Source: an uncultured Sphingomonas sp. (GTDB lineage: Bacteria > Pseudomonadota > Alphaproteobacteria > Sphingomonadales > Sphingomonadaceae). Taken from it: 11,521 nucleotides of DNA. Under the pieces are notes generated by a model that saw only the letters and a program-made list of their open reading frames with translations, did not search any database and was not told where the DNA came from. Below, one piece after another: positions 1-5,842 of this stretch (the first letter of the stretch is position 1; every line of letters begins with the position of its first letter). The translations under genes were made by a program, and so were the position numbers. The stretch lies in the NCBI GenBank assembly GCA_934555855.1, contig CAKTFL010000023.1, positions 1 through 11,521 of the forward strand. The letters are read 5' to 3'.

Positions 1-71
1 TATTCATGCTGCGACGCCTTTTGGCGAACCAGCCGTGGAAATCCAAGCGCGTTGTGGCTAGCAGGCTCGTC
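1..71 (+). other. Leader upstream of purM; no gene seen
   Basis: This short stretch precedes purM. The purM frame stays open back to about position 6, but the homology-like part of the protein begins only after the ATG at 72. A GCAGG at 61-65, six bases before that ATG, is an acceptable though weak ribosome binding site. A tiny hairpin (CGCC-TTTT-GGCG, 15-26) is the only structure, and I see no convincing promoter. An ATG on the minus strand at 7-5 could begin a divergent gene running off the left edge, but two codons are too little to call. Confidence 0.4.
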
Positions 72-1190
72 ATGGCAGACGATAACGCTTCCGCTCCCCA
101 CGCCTCCGGTTCGTACACCTATGCCGGCGCGGGCGTTTCCATCGCCGCGGGCAACGCACTGGTCCGCGCCATCGCGCCGCTCGCCCGCGCGACGCGGCGG
201 CCGGGCGCGGACGCGGATCTGGGTGGGTTCGGCGGTATTTTCGATCCAAAGGCGGCAGGCTTCGTAGATCCGCTTCTCGTCGCTGCGAACGACGGAGTCG
301 GCACCAAGCTGAAACTCGCGATCGAGTGGGACCGGCACGAAGGTGTTGGCATCGACCTGGTCGCAATGTGCGTCAACGACCTGATCGTTCAGGGCGCCGA
401 GCCACTGTTCTTCCTTGACTATTTTGCGACGGGCAAGCTCGCCAACGCCGTCGCCGAACGCGTGATCGCCTCCATTGCGGAGGGGTGCCGCCAGGCAGGA
501 TGCGCGTTGATTGGCGGCGAAACGGCCGAGATGCCCGGCATGTATGCCGAAGGCGATTACGACCTGGCCGGCTTCTGCGTCGGTGCGGTTGAGCGCGACC
601 AGCTTCTTACCGGCGGGACGATCGCGGCCGGCGACGTGATCCTCGGCCTCGCCTCGTCCGGTGTTCATTCCAACGGTTTCTCGCTGGTGCGCCGACTCGC
701 GGCGGACAAGGGGTGGAAGCTCGACCGGCCCGCCCTGTTCGATCAGGACCGACTGCTGATCGATCACCTGATGGCGCCGACCCGCATCTATGTCGCGAGT
801 CTGCTGCCGCTGCTGCGTGAGGCGCGGATCAAGGGCCTGGCGCACATCACCGGCGGCGGGATTTTGGAGAATATCCCGCGTGTTCTGCCACGCGACGCTC
901 ATGCCGTGATCGACGCCGATGCCTGGGACCTGCCGCGCCTGATGGCCTTTCTCCAGGCGCAGGGCGGCATCGAGCCGGCGGAGATGGCCCGCACCTTCAA
1001 CACCGGCATAGGCATGGCGCTGATTGTGTCGGCCGACGAGGCCGATGGCGTCGCGCAAGCGCTCCAAGACGCCGGGGAAACGGTGCACCGGATCGGCGTT
1101 GTTGAAGCCGGGTCGCGCGGCTGCACGGTCAGCGGCGGCGCCGGGACCTGGAGCGCGCGGGCGCCCTGGACCGCCACTCATCATGGCTGA
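72..1190 (+). CDS. purM: Phosphoribosylformylglycinamidine cyclo-ligase (AIR synthetase)
   Basis: PurM is the cytosolic enzyme that closes the imidazole ring in de novo purine synthesis: FGAM + ATP gives AIR + ADP + Pi. The 372-residue product shows the family landmarks in order: an N-terminal [15 protein letters not shown] block (about 17-31), the DGVGTKLKL nucleotide-site motif (74-82), [17 protein letters not shown] (101-117), the [11 protein letters not shown] loop (148-158), [13 protein letters not shown] (195-207), and the C-terminal [13 protein letters not shown] (258-270) and FNTGIGM (309-315). Usual length is about 345 residues; the excess is a short low-complexity head and a tail of about 20 residues. 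I chose the ATG at 72 because the residues encoded upstream do not resemble the family and a GCAGG lies six bases before it. The last 8 bp overlap purN in another frame, so the two are probably translationally coupled in one purine operon. Confidence 0.96.
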   Translation: MADDNASAPHASGSYTYAGAGVSIAAGNALVRAIAPLARATRRPGADADLGGFGGIFDPKAAGFVDPLLVAANDGVGTKLKLAIEWDRHEGVGIDLVAMCVNDLIVQGAEPLFFLDYFATGKLANAVAERVIASIAEGCRQAGCALIGGETAEMPGMYAEGDYDLAGFCVGAVERDQLLTGGTIAAGDVILGLASSGVHSNGFSLVRRLAADKGWKLDRPALFDQDRLLIDHLMAPTRIYVASLLPLLREARIKGLAHITGGGILENIPRVLPRDAHAVIDADAWDLPRLMAFLQAQGGIEPAEMARTFNTGIGMALIVSADEADGVAQALQDAGETVHRIGVVEAGSRGCTVSGGAGTWSARAPWTATHHG

Positions 1191-2124
1191 GACGAGGAAG
1201 GTCGGAGTCGGCATCCTCCTGTCCGGACGCGGATCGAACATGATGGCGCTGGTCGATGCCGCTCGCGATCCCGGTTGCCCCTATCATGTCGTGCTGGTCG
1301 CGAGCGACAAGCCGGACGCGGCCGGGCTCGCCTGGGCGGCAGAGACGGGGATCGCGACATTCGCCCTCAGCCCGCGCGGGATCGGCAAGCCCGCCTACGA
1401 GGCCGCGCTGGATCAGGCATTGCGGCAGGCGGGCGTGGAGGTGATCGCGCTTGCCGGCTATATGCGGCTGCTGTCCGACGCGTTCGTGGAACGTTGGCGC
1501 GGGCGGGTGGTCAATATCCACCCCTCGCTACTGCCCAAATACAAGGGGCTCGACACCCATGCGCGCGCGATCGATGCGGGCGACATGATCGGCGGCTGCT
1601 CGGTTCACGTCGTGACGGAGGAGCTCGACGGGGGCGAGTTGCTGGGTCAGGCAGAGGTGCAGATCTTTGCCGGCGACACGCCCGACAGCCTTGCGACTCG
1701 TGTGCTGGCGGCCGAACATGGGCTCTACCCTCGCGTTCTGGCGGAGTTTACCAAGGCTATGGCCCATCACCCTGCGCTTTCCCGATTGCGCGAGATAATC
1801 CGGGTCCTGCCTGGCGTCGAGGAGCGGGAGAGTCATGGTCAGCCCACTTTCTTCGTCGGCGGCAAGCAGTTCGCGCAGTTTCGCGATGACCATCATGGCG
1901 ACGGCCACACGGCCGTATGCGTCCGCACCTCCGGCAGCGACGAACAGGACATGCTGATCGAGGCCGCGCCGGACACGTATAGCCGCCCGGCCTATCTGGG
2001 CTCGTCCGGCTGGGTTGCCGTCGACCTCGGTGGAGAGGCGGACTGGACGCTGGTCGAGGACCGTGTGACCCGCAGCTGGGAACTCGCCGCCCCCGCCGCC
2101 CTGCTCGAAGCAGGTGGGCGATGA
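1183..2124 (+). CDS. purN: GAR transformylase fused to a C-terminal MmcQ/YjbR-like domain
   Basis: The first ~190 residues of this 313-residue protein are PurN, which transfers a formyl group from 10-formyl-THF to GAR in purine synthesis. LLSGRGSNM (12-20) is the phosphate-binding loop. The catalytic triad corresponding to E. coli Asn106/His108/Asp144 is seen as Asn111, His113 (in [14 protein letters not shown], 113-126) and Asp149 (in TEELDGG). A normal PurN ends near LYPRVLAEF (181-189). Here the frame runs on without a stop into about 120 residues of the MmcQ/YjbR fold (DUF419-type, function uncertain), seen as LPGVEE (209-214), [11 protein letters not shown] (218-228), [10 protein letters not shown] (273-282) and [10 protein letters not shown] (299-308). 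An in-frame ATG at 1759 (Met193), with GGAG at 1743-1746, could also give a free 121-residue MmcQ protein. The start at 1183 lies inside purM. The stop at 2122-2124 overlaps the next gene as ATGA. The PurN assignment is firm; the role of the extra domain is unknown. Confidence 0.93.
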   Translation: MAETRKVGVGILLSGRGSNMMALVDAARDPGCPYHVVLVASDKPDAAGLAWAAETGIATFALSPRGIGKPAYEAALDQALRQAGVEVIALAGYMRLLSDAFVERWRGRVVNIHPSLLPKYKGLDTHARAIDAGDMIGGCSVHVVTEELDGGELLGQAEVQIFAGDTPDSLATRVLAAEHGLYPRVLAEFTKAMAHHPALSRLREIIRVLPGVEERESHGQPTFFVGGKQFAQFRDDHHGDGHTAVCVRTSGSDEQDMLIEAAPDTYSRPAYLGSSGWVAVDLGGEADWTLVEDRVTRSWELAAPAALLEAGGR

Positions 2125-2702
2125 GCGAGACGCCCGACCAAGCGCGCACACGCCGCCGCTGGATCACGCTGGCCGAACTGGTCGCCGTGATGGGCGTGGT
2201 CGTCGCAGCGCTCGGTTTCTGGAACAGCTGGTCGGAGCGGCGCGACGAACGCGCCGACAAGGTCGCGGCAGCCGCAACGGAGGCACGGGGCAAGGCCCGC
2301 ATCGACCTGATCGCGACGGCAGAGGACGGCGGCCGGCGTTTGCTGCTCCGAGACGACAGCGATCGTGATATCCAGAGCGTCACCATCGCCTTTCCGAAGG
2401 CGCTGGGTGCGCCGCGGCAGGAGCCGGTCGCCGATCCGGTCATCTCCGCGGCCGGGATCGAGGCTCCCCTGCTCAGGCTGACCGATGGCGGTCCCGATGA
2501 ACGTGAAGGGCGACTGCCGGTACTGGTCACCACCCGCTGGCTGGACGGTGACGTATCGCGCAGCGTGACCGACACCTATGACCTGATCTGGAAGACCGAA
2601 GGGCGGGTGCTGCGCGGCCGCGTCCTGAAGCTGGAAGGATTGCGGTCGCGGCAGCGGGGAGGCAGCCAGGCGGCGTTGGACAAGCTCTGGAAAACCCCCT
2701 GA
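2121..2702 (+). CDS. Hypothetical single-pass membrane protein
   Basis: I do not recognise this 193-residue protein as any named family. It starts with an arginine-rich head (RTRRRW, 9-14), followed by one clear hydrophobic segment (about 15-36, ITLAELVAVMGVVVAALGFW). Next comes a charged, probably helical stretch (38-60, with ERRDERADK), then a globular region rich in beta-type residues (about 62-175) and a basic tail. By the positive-inside rule the N-terminus is probably cytoplasmic and the bulk periplasmic, although the charges just after the helix make this uncertain. The ATG overlaps the purN stop as ATGA and follows an AGGTGGG ribosome binding site, so it is almost certainly translated with purN. 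No signal peptidase site, lipobox or catalytic motif is visible. Tight coupling and normal codon use support a real gene; nothing ties it to purine metabolism. Confidence 0.8.
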   Translation: MSETPDQARTRRRWITLAELVAVMGVVVAALGFWNSWSERRDERADKVAAAATEARGKARIDLIATAEDGGRRLLLRDDSDRDIQSVTIAFPKALGAPRQEPVADPVISAAGIEAPLLRLTDGGPDEREGRLPVLVTTRWLDGDVSRSVTDTYDLIWKTEGRVLRGRVLKLEGLRSRQRGGSQAALDKLWKTP

Positions 2703-2708
2703 CAGGGG
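2691..2708 (-). terminator. Possible weak intrinsic terminator for the GNAT/ndk transcript
   Basis: Read on the minus strand, CCCCT-GTC-AGGGG forms a five-base-pair GC-rich hairpin followed by G and TTTT. It sits just beyond the stop of the leftward acetyltransferase gene and overlaps the end of the convergent membrane-protein gene. The stem is short and the T-run only four bases, so termination may be partial. On the plus strand there is no T-tract. Confidence 0.35.
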
Positions 2709-2726
2709 CTGAGCGGAGAACCGCGT

Positions 2727-3245
2727 CTACAACTCCCGCGCGTAGATAGCATCGTCAAACCAGCTGCTGCCGACCAGAAACTTTCGCTCGCCAGCGACCA
2801 TAAATCCCTGCTTTTCGTAAAAGGCCCGAGCGCGATGGTTGCGGGCGAATACCCCCAGCAATAGTCGCCGCTTGGTCATTCCCCTCGCATCCTCGACAGC
2901 CCGAGCCATCAGCGCCGGGCCAAGTCCCGTGCCATGCAGGTGGGACAGCGTGTAGATGCGGCGCAGTTCGATATCGGCCCGAGAGGTCGGGATCGGAAGG
3001 TCGGGGGAGACGAGTACGGTATAGCCGAGCGGCGCCCCTTCCGGATGTTCGGCGAGCGTGACGACCGTGTCCGGTGTCGCCGCCCAGGCAGCGAACGTCT
3101 CAACCGAACATTTGCGCCCGACATGAGCGACGATGTCTGCGCCGCTCATGATCCCGGCAAACGCCTGTAGGAACGTGGCCCCGGCAACCAGCGCGGCCGC
3201 GGGAGCGTCATCAACCGTCGCCCGCCGCAGCCGCCAGTCCGCCAC
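2727..3245 (-). CDS. GNAT-family N-acetyltransferase
   Basis: The 172-residue product has the fold signature of acetyl-CoA-dependent Gcn5-related acetyltransferases. An N-terminal LRRATVDDAPA (6-16) forms the first strand and helix, and a central strand is seen at PLGYTVLV (72-79). Motif A is ELRRIYTLSHLHGTGLG (93-109), with the HGTGLG pyrophosphate-binding loop followed by the ALMARAVEDA helix. Motif B is LLGVFARNHRARAFYEKQGF (129-148). This pattern is typical of acetyltransferases acting on small molecules or protein N-termini, and the substrate cannot be told. The start is a GTG two bases after the ndk stop codon, so the gene probably depends on the ndk transcript and on translational coupling; there is no strong ribosome binding site of its own. 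It is not an obvious functional partner of ndk. Confidence 0.88.
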   Translation of the reverse strand: MADWRLRRATVDDAPAAALVAGATFLQAFAGIMSGADIVAHVGRKCSVETFAAWAATPDTVVTLAEHPEGAPLGYTVLVSPDLPIPTSRADIELRRIYTLSHLHGTGLGPALMARAVEDARGMTKRRLLLGVFARNHRARAFYEKQGFMVAGERKFLVGSSWFDDAIYAREL

Positions 3246-3247
3246 GA

Positions 3248-3670
3248 TCAGCCGACAAGCTCTTCAGGCTTGAAGAAATAGGCGATCTCGATCGCGGCGT
3301 TCTCGTCCGAATCCGACCCGTGAACTGAGTTCGCCTCGATCGATTCGGCCAATTCCTTGCGGATGGTGCCCGGCTCGGCGTTGGCGGGGTTGGTGGCGCC
3401 CATGATGTCGCGGTTGCACTTCACGGCGTCCTCGCCCTCGAGCACCTGCACGACCACCGGGCCGGAGATCATGAAGGTGACCAGGTCGTTGAAGAACGGC
3501 CGCTCCTTGTGGACCGCGTAGAAGCCCTCGGCCTGCTCCTGCGTCATCTGGATGCGCTTGGACGCGACAACGCGCAGCCCCGCCTCCTCCAGCATCTTGG
3601 TGACCGCGCCGGTCAGGTTGCGGCGCGTCGCGTCGGGCTTGATGATCGAAAAGGTACGGTTCGCGGCCAT
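3248..3670 (-). CDS. ndk: Nucleoside diphosphate kinase
   Basis: Ndk moves the terminal phosphate from NTPs (usually ATP) to NDPs and balances the NTP and dNTP pools through a phosphohistidine intermediate. The 140-residue product has the usual length and all hallmarks: FSIIKPDA (7-14), ERPFF (56-60), the substrate-loop region [14 protein letters not shown] (70-83), [10 protein letters not shown] (87-96) and the active-site signature NSVHGSDS (114-121), with the phosphorylated His117. I chose the ATG at 3670 because it gives the standard N-terminus. A GTG at 3679, three codons earlier, is closer to the AGGAG (spacing 3 bases, against 12 for the ATG), so the exact start is slightly uncertain. 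The gene has its own putative promoter in the 79-bp gap after holC. Confidence 0.97.
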   Translation of the reverse strand: MAANRTFSIIKPDATRRNLTGAVTKMLEEAGLRVVASKRIQMTQEQAEGFYAVHKERPFFNDLVTFMISGPVVVQVLEGEDAVKCNRDIMGATNPANAEPGTIRKELAESIEANSVHGSDSDENAAIEIAYFFKPEELVG

Positions 3671-3712
3671 GACGGTCACGGGCTCCTGTAAAGAATGGCG
3701 GAAAGTGGCCGC

Positions 3713-3741
3713 GCTCTAGGCGGGGGTGTGGTCCGATGCAA
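3713..3741 (-). promoter_or_regulatory. Putative ndk promoter
   Basis: On the minus strand, TTGCAT (3741-3736) and TAGAGC (3718-3713) are separated by 17 bases, a sigma-70-like layout. The implied transcript would start near 3706, giving a leader of about 36 bases to the ndk ATG. The -10 element and its surroundings (CGCCTAGAGC) are repeated exactly upstream of pepA. It was identified by eye only, and the hexamers match the consensus moderately. Confidence 0.45.
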
Positions 3742-3749
3742 GCAGCCGC

Positions 3750-4190
3750 TCAGGCCGCCTGTTCCCACCGTCCCGCATCGTTCTGCTTCCAATAGCGCCG
3801 TTCGACGCCCTCACGCGACGCCAGTCCCTTCCATGCTTCCCGAGCAGCCCCGATCGCCTCCTCGTCAAAGAAATGGAACGCCCGGTCGAAGCGAAGCGCC
3901 TCCTCTCGCCACCGGCCATCGACCAGCGCGACATGGCGGGCGCCGTTGGCCGCATCGATCTCGGGCGCGATCAGTACCGGCTGTGCCGCATCGTCGCCGC
4001 TGCCGGCCTGCCCGTGCGGCAGGAAGCTGTCGGGCTGGTAGCTCCACAGCAGCCGGTCAAGGCCCGCCCGCTGCTCCATGTCGCCGGACACGACCAGCAG
4101 CCGTGCACCGCTCGCTACCACCTTTTCGGCAATCTGCGGCAGCGCGCGGCCAAGCGGGGTGACGGTCAGATGATAGAAGTCAACCTGCAT
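3750..4190 (-). CDS. holC: DNA polymerase III chi subunit
   Basis: HolC (chi) belongs to the clamp-loader assembly of the replicative polymerase, where in E. coli it pairs with psi and contacts single-strand binding protein. The 146-residue product matches the family along its length: MQVDFYHLT at the start, a RLLVVSGDMEQRAGLDRLLW segment (about 30-49), the hallmark YQPDSFLPHG (51-60), QPVLIAP (70-76), RFDRAFHFFDEEAI (100-113), AREAWK (116-121) and RRYWKQ (131-136). The ATG is 15 bases after the pepA stop and follows a GAAGGGGCGGGG purine-rich site. The pepA-holC order is the one known from E. coli, which supports the call. A 79-bp gap then leads to ndk. Confidence 0.95.
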   Translation of the reverse strand: MQVDFYHLTVTPLGRALPQIAEKVVASGARLLVVSGDMEQRAGLDRLLWSYQPDSFLPHGQAGSGDDAAQPVLIAPEIDAANGARHVALVDGRWREEALRFDRAFHFFDEEAIGAAREAWKGLASREGVERRYWKQNDAGRWEQAA

Positions 4191-4205
4191 TCCCCGCCCC
4201 TTCGT

Positions 4206-5678
4206 CTAACGCTCGAACGCGTCTGCGACGAAGCGGTCGAGGACGCGCACGCCATAGCCGGTCGCACCCTTGTCATGATGAATGCCGGGCTTGTCCGACC
4301 AGACCATGCCGGCGATGTCGAGATGCGCCCAGCGGACGCCATCCTCGACGTACCGCTGGATGAACTGCGCGGCGGTAATGGAGCCTGCGCCCTTGCCGCC
4401 GATGTTCTTCATGTCGGCGATGGGGGAGTCGATCATCTTGTCGTAGGTCGCCGACAGCGGGAACCGCCACAGCTTGTCCTCGGTCGCCAGACCGGCGGCG
4501 AGCAGCTGACCCGCAAGGTCGTCGTCATTGGCGAACAGCCCGCCAAATTCGTTGCCCAGGCTGACGATCATCGCGCCCGTCAACGTTGCAAGGTCGACCA
4601 CGGTCTTCACGCGATGGGTGCGCTGCACCCAGGTGATCGCATCGGCAAGCACCAGCCGCCCTTCGGCGTCGGTATTGAGCACCTCGATCGTCTGGCCGGA
4701 CATGGAGGTCAGCACGTCGCCCGGCCGGGTCGCATTGCCGTCGGGCATGTTCTCGACCAGCCCCATGACGCCGATCACGTTCGCCCTGGCCTTGCGGAGG
4801 GCCAGCGCCTTCATCGCGCCGGCGACGGCACCGGCCCCGCCCATGTCCCACTTCATGTCCTCCATGCCGGCGCCCGGCTTGATGGAGATGCCGCCCGTGT
4901 CGAAGGTCACGCCCTTGCCGACCAGCGCGAGGGCCGTATCGCCCTCGCCTGCCCCGTTCCATTTGAGGGCGAGCAGCCGTGCTTCTTTGGCGGATCCCTG
5001 GCTGACGCCAAGCAGCGCGCCCATGCCGAGGTCGCGCATCGCCGCCTCGTCAAGCACGGTGATCTCAAGGCCGAGTCCCTCGACGCTCCGGCTGACTCGT
5101 TCGACGAAGGTTTCGGGGTACAGGATGTTCGGTGGAAGGGTGACCAGCGTCCGGGTCAGCTCCATGCCCTGCGTAACCGCCGAATGCGACGCCCAGACGT
5201 CCGCGATACCTTCCGGCGCGCCCGCAATGGCGAGGCGCGTCAGGGTCGGCTTTGCCGTTTCGGGCAGCTTGGTGCGATACTCATCGAAACGCCAGGCGCG
5301 CTGCGCCGCGGTAGCAGCGAACCGGGCGACCGCCTTTGTGCTCGGCGTATCGGGGTAGACCGACAGATCAACGACGAGCTCGGTAGCACCGGAGGTCAGG
5401 AAGCGGGCGACCAGCGTTCCGCCCGCCTTGGCCCAGCCCTCCTCGTCGGCCCCGCCAATGCCGAGCAGAACCAGCTGGCGGGCGGGCTCGCCTGGCAGGA
5501 ACAGCTCGGCGATCGCTCCAGCCTCACCCTCGAAGCGAGCTGAGCGGGCAGCGGCTGCGGCAAGCGCCCGGCCCCCCGCATCAATGCCCTGCCATGCCAT
5601 TCGCGCCAGCCCATCCTTGGCCACGGGAAAAACCAGCACTTCGGCACTATCGGCGCTGGCAATGAAGTCGATCTGCAT
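4206..5678 (-). CDS. pepA: Leucyl aminopeptidase (M17 family)
   Basis: PepA is a cytosolic di-metal exopeptidase that removes N-terminal residues, leucine preferred; in E. coli it also has a DNA-binding role. The 490-residue product has the poorly conserved N-terminal macro-like domain (about 1-160) and a well conserved catalytic domain. VGKGVTFDTGG (253-263) supplies Lys255 and Asp260, and SIKPGAGMEDMKWDMGG (265-281) gives Lys267 and Asp278. The M17 signature NTDAEGRL (335-342) holds Asp337, Glu339 and Arg341. These match the E. coli metal ligands and catalytic residues, so the enzyme should be active. The chosen ATG gives MQIDFIAS, the usual family start. The open frame extends upstream to about 5945, but that part overlaps lptD and the promoter region and is not protein-like. 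The ribosome binding site AAGG is eight bases upstream. Confidence 0.96.
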   Translation of the reverse strand: MQIDFIASADSAEVLVFPVAKDGLARMAWQGIDAGGRALAAAAARSARFEGEAGAIAELFLPGEPARQLVLLGIGGADEEGWAKAGGTLVARFLTSGATELVVDLSVYPDTPSTKAVARFAATAAQRAWRFDEYRTKLPETAKPTLTRLAIAGAPEGIADVWASHSAVTQGMELTRTLVTLPPNILYPETFVERVSRSVEGLGLEITVLDEAAMRDLGMGALLGVSQGSAKEARLLALKWNGAGEGDTALALVGKGVTFDTGGISIKPGAGMEDMKWDMGGAGAVAGAMKALALRKARANVIGVMGLVENMPDGNATRPGDVLTSMSGQTIEVLNTDAEGRLVLADAITWVQRTHRVKTVVDLATLTGAMIVSLGNEFGGLFANDDDLAGQLLAAGLATEDKLWRFPLSATYDKMIDSPIADMKNIGGKGAGSITAAQFIQRYVEDGVRWAHLDIAGMVWSDKPGIHHDKGATGYGVRVLDRFVADAFER

Positions 5679-5697
5679 GGCGAAGGCCTTAAACTGA

Positions 5698-5713
5698 CAT
5701 GGAAAGATCCATG
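5698..5713 (-). repeat. Perfect inverted repeat at the pepA transcription start region
   Basis: CATGGA (5698-5703) and TCCATG (5708-5713) form a perfect six-base-pair dyad around a four-base loop. It abuts the putative -10 element of pepA and would lie at or just after the transcription start, about 20 bases before the ATG. It could be an operator or a leader hairpin. No known regulator is recognised. Confidence 0.5.
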
Positions 5714-5742
5714 CTCTAGGCGCAGCCCAGCCATGGGGTAAA
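5713..5742 (-). promoter_or_regulatory. Putative pepA promoter
   Basis: On the minus strand, TTTACC (5742-5737) and TAGAGC (5718-5713) are 18 bases apart. The -10 context CGCCTAGAGC is identical to that before ndk, which is the main argument for it. Transcription would start near 5706, leaving a leader of about 28 bases. The -35 match is modest. Confidence 0.42.
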
Positions 5743-5750
5743 GCGCCGCG

Positions 5751-5779
5751 TTGCGCCGAACGGTCCATGGTGCGATAGG
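5751..5779 (+). promoter_or_regulatory. Candidate lptD-operon promoter
   Basis: TTGCGC (5751-5756) and GATAGG (5774-5779) are separated by 17 bases, in the right place and direction to drive lptD-surA-pdxA-rsmA. The implied start is near 5786, giving a leader of about 57 bases. The -10 match is weak, so other placements in this divergent region are possible. Confidence 0.35.
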
Positions 5780-5814
5780 CCCATGTTCGGTGCCGGTCAG
5801 GGCGCACCGTTCGG
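5756..5814. repeat. Nested inverted repeats upstream of lptD
   Basis: CCGAACGGT (5756-5764) is the exact reverse complement of ACCGTTCGG (5806-5814), with 41 bases between. Inside this, CGGTGC (5788-5793) pairs with GCACCG (5804-5809) across a 10-base loop, so the two structures compete for the right-hand arm. CGGTCCATG (5761-5769) and CGGACCATG (5812-5820) also form an imperfect direct repeat. These overlap the candidate lptD promoter and leader. Whether they bind a regulator is unknown. Confidence 0.5.
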
Positions 5815-5842
5815 ACCATGACAAGGGTGAGACCACAGGCTC

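Noticed and set aside
15..26. CGCC-TTTT-GGCG palindrome upstream of purM
   Set aside because: The four-base-pair stem is too short to be a terminator or operator, and no T-run follows it.
3726..5543. 605-codon open frame on the + strand, antisense to holC and pepA
   Set aside because: It is a frame shadow in high-GC DNA. The opposite strand encodes two clearly recognised proteins with catalytic motifs, while this translation has no family-like features and no upstream signals.
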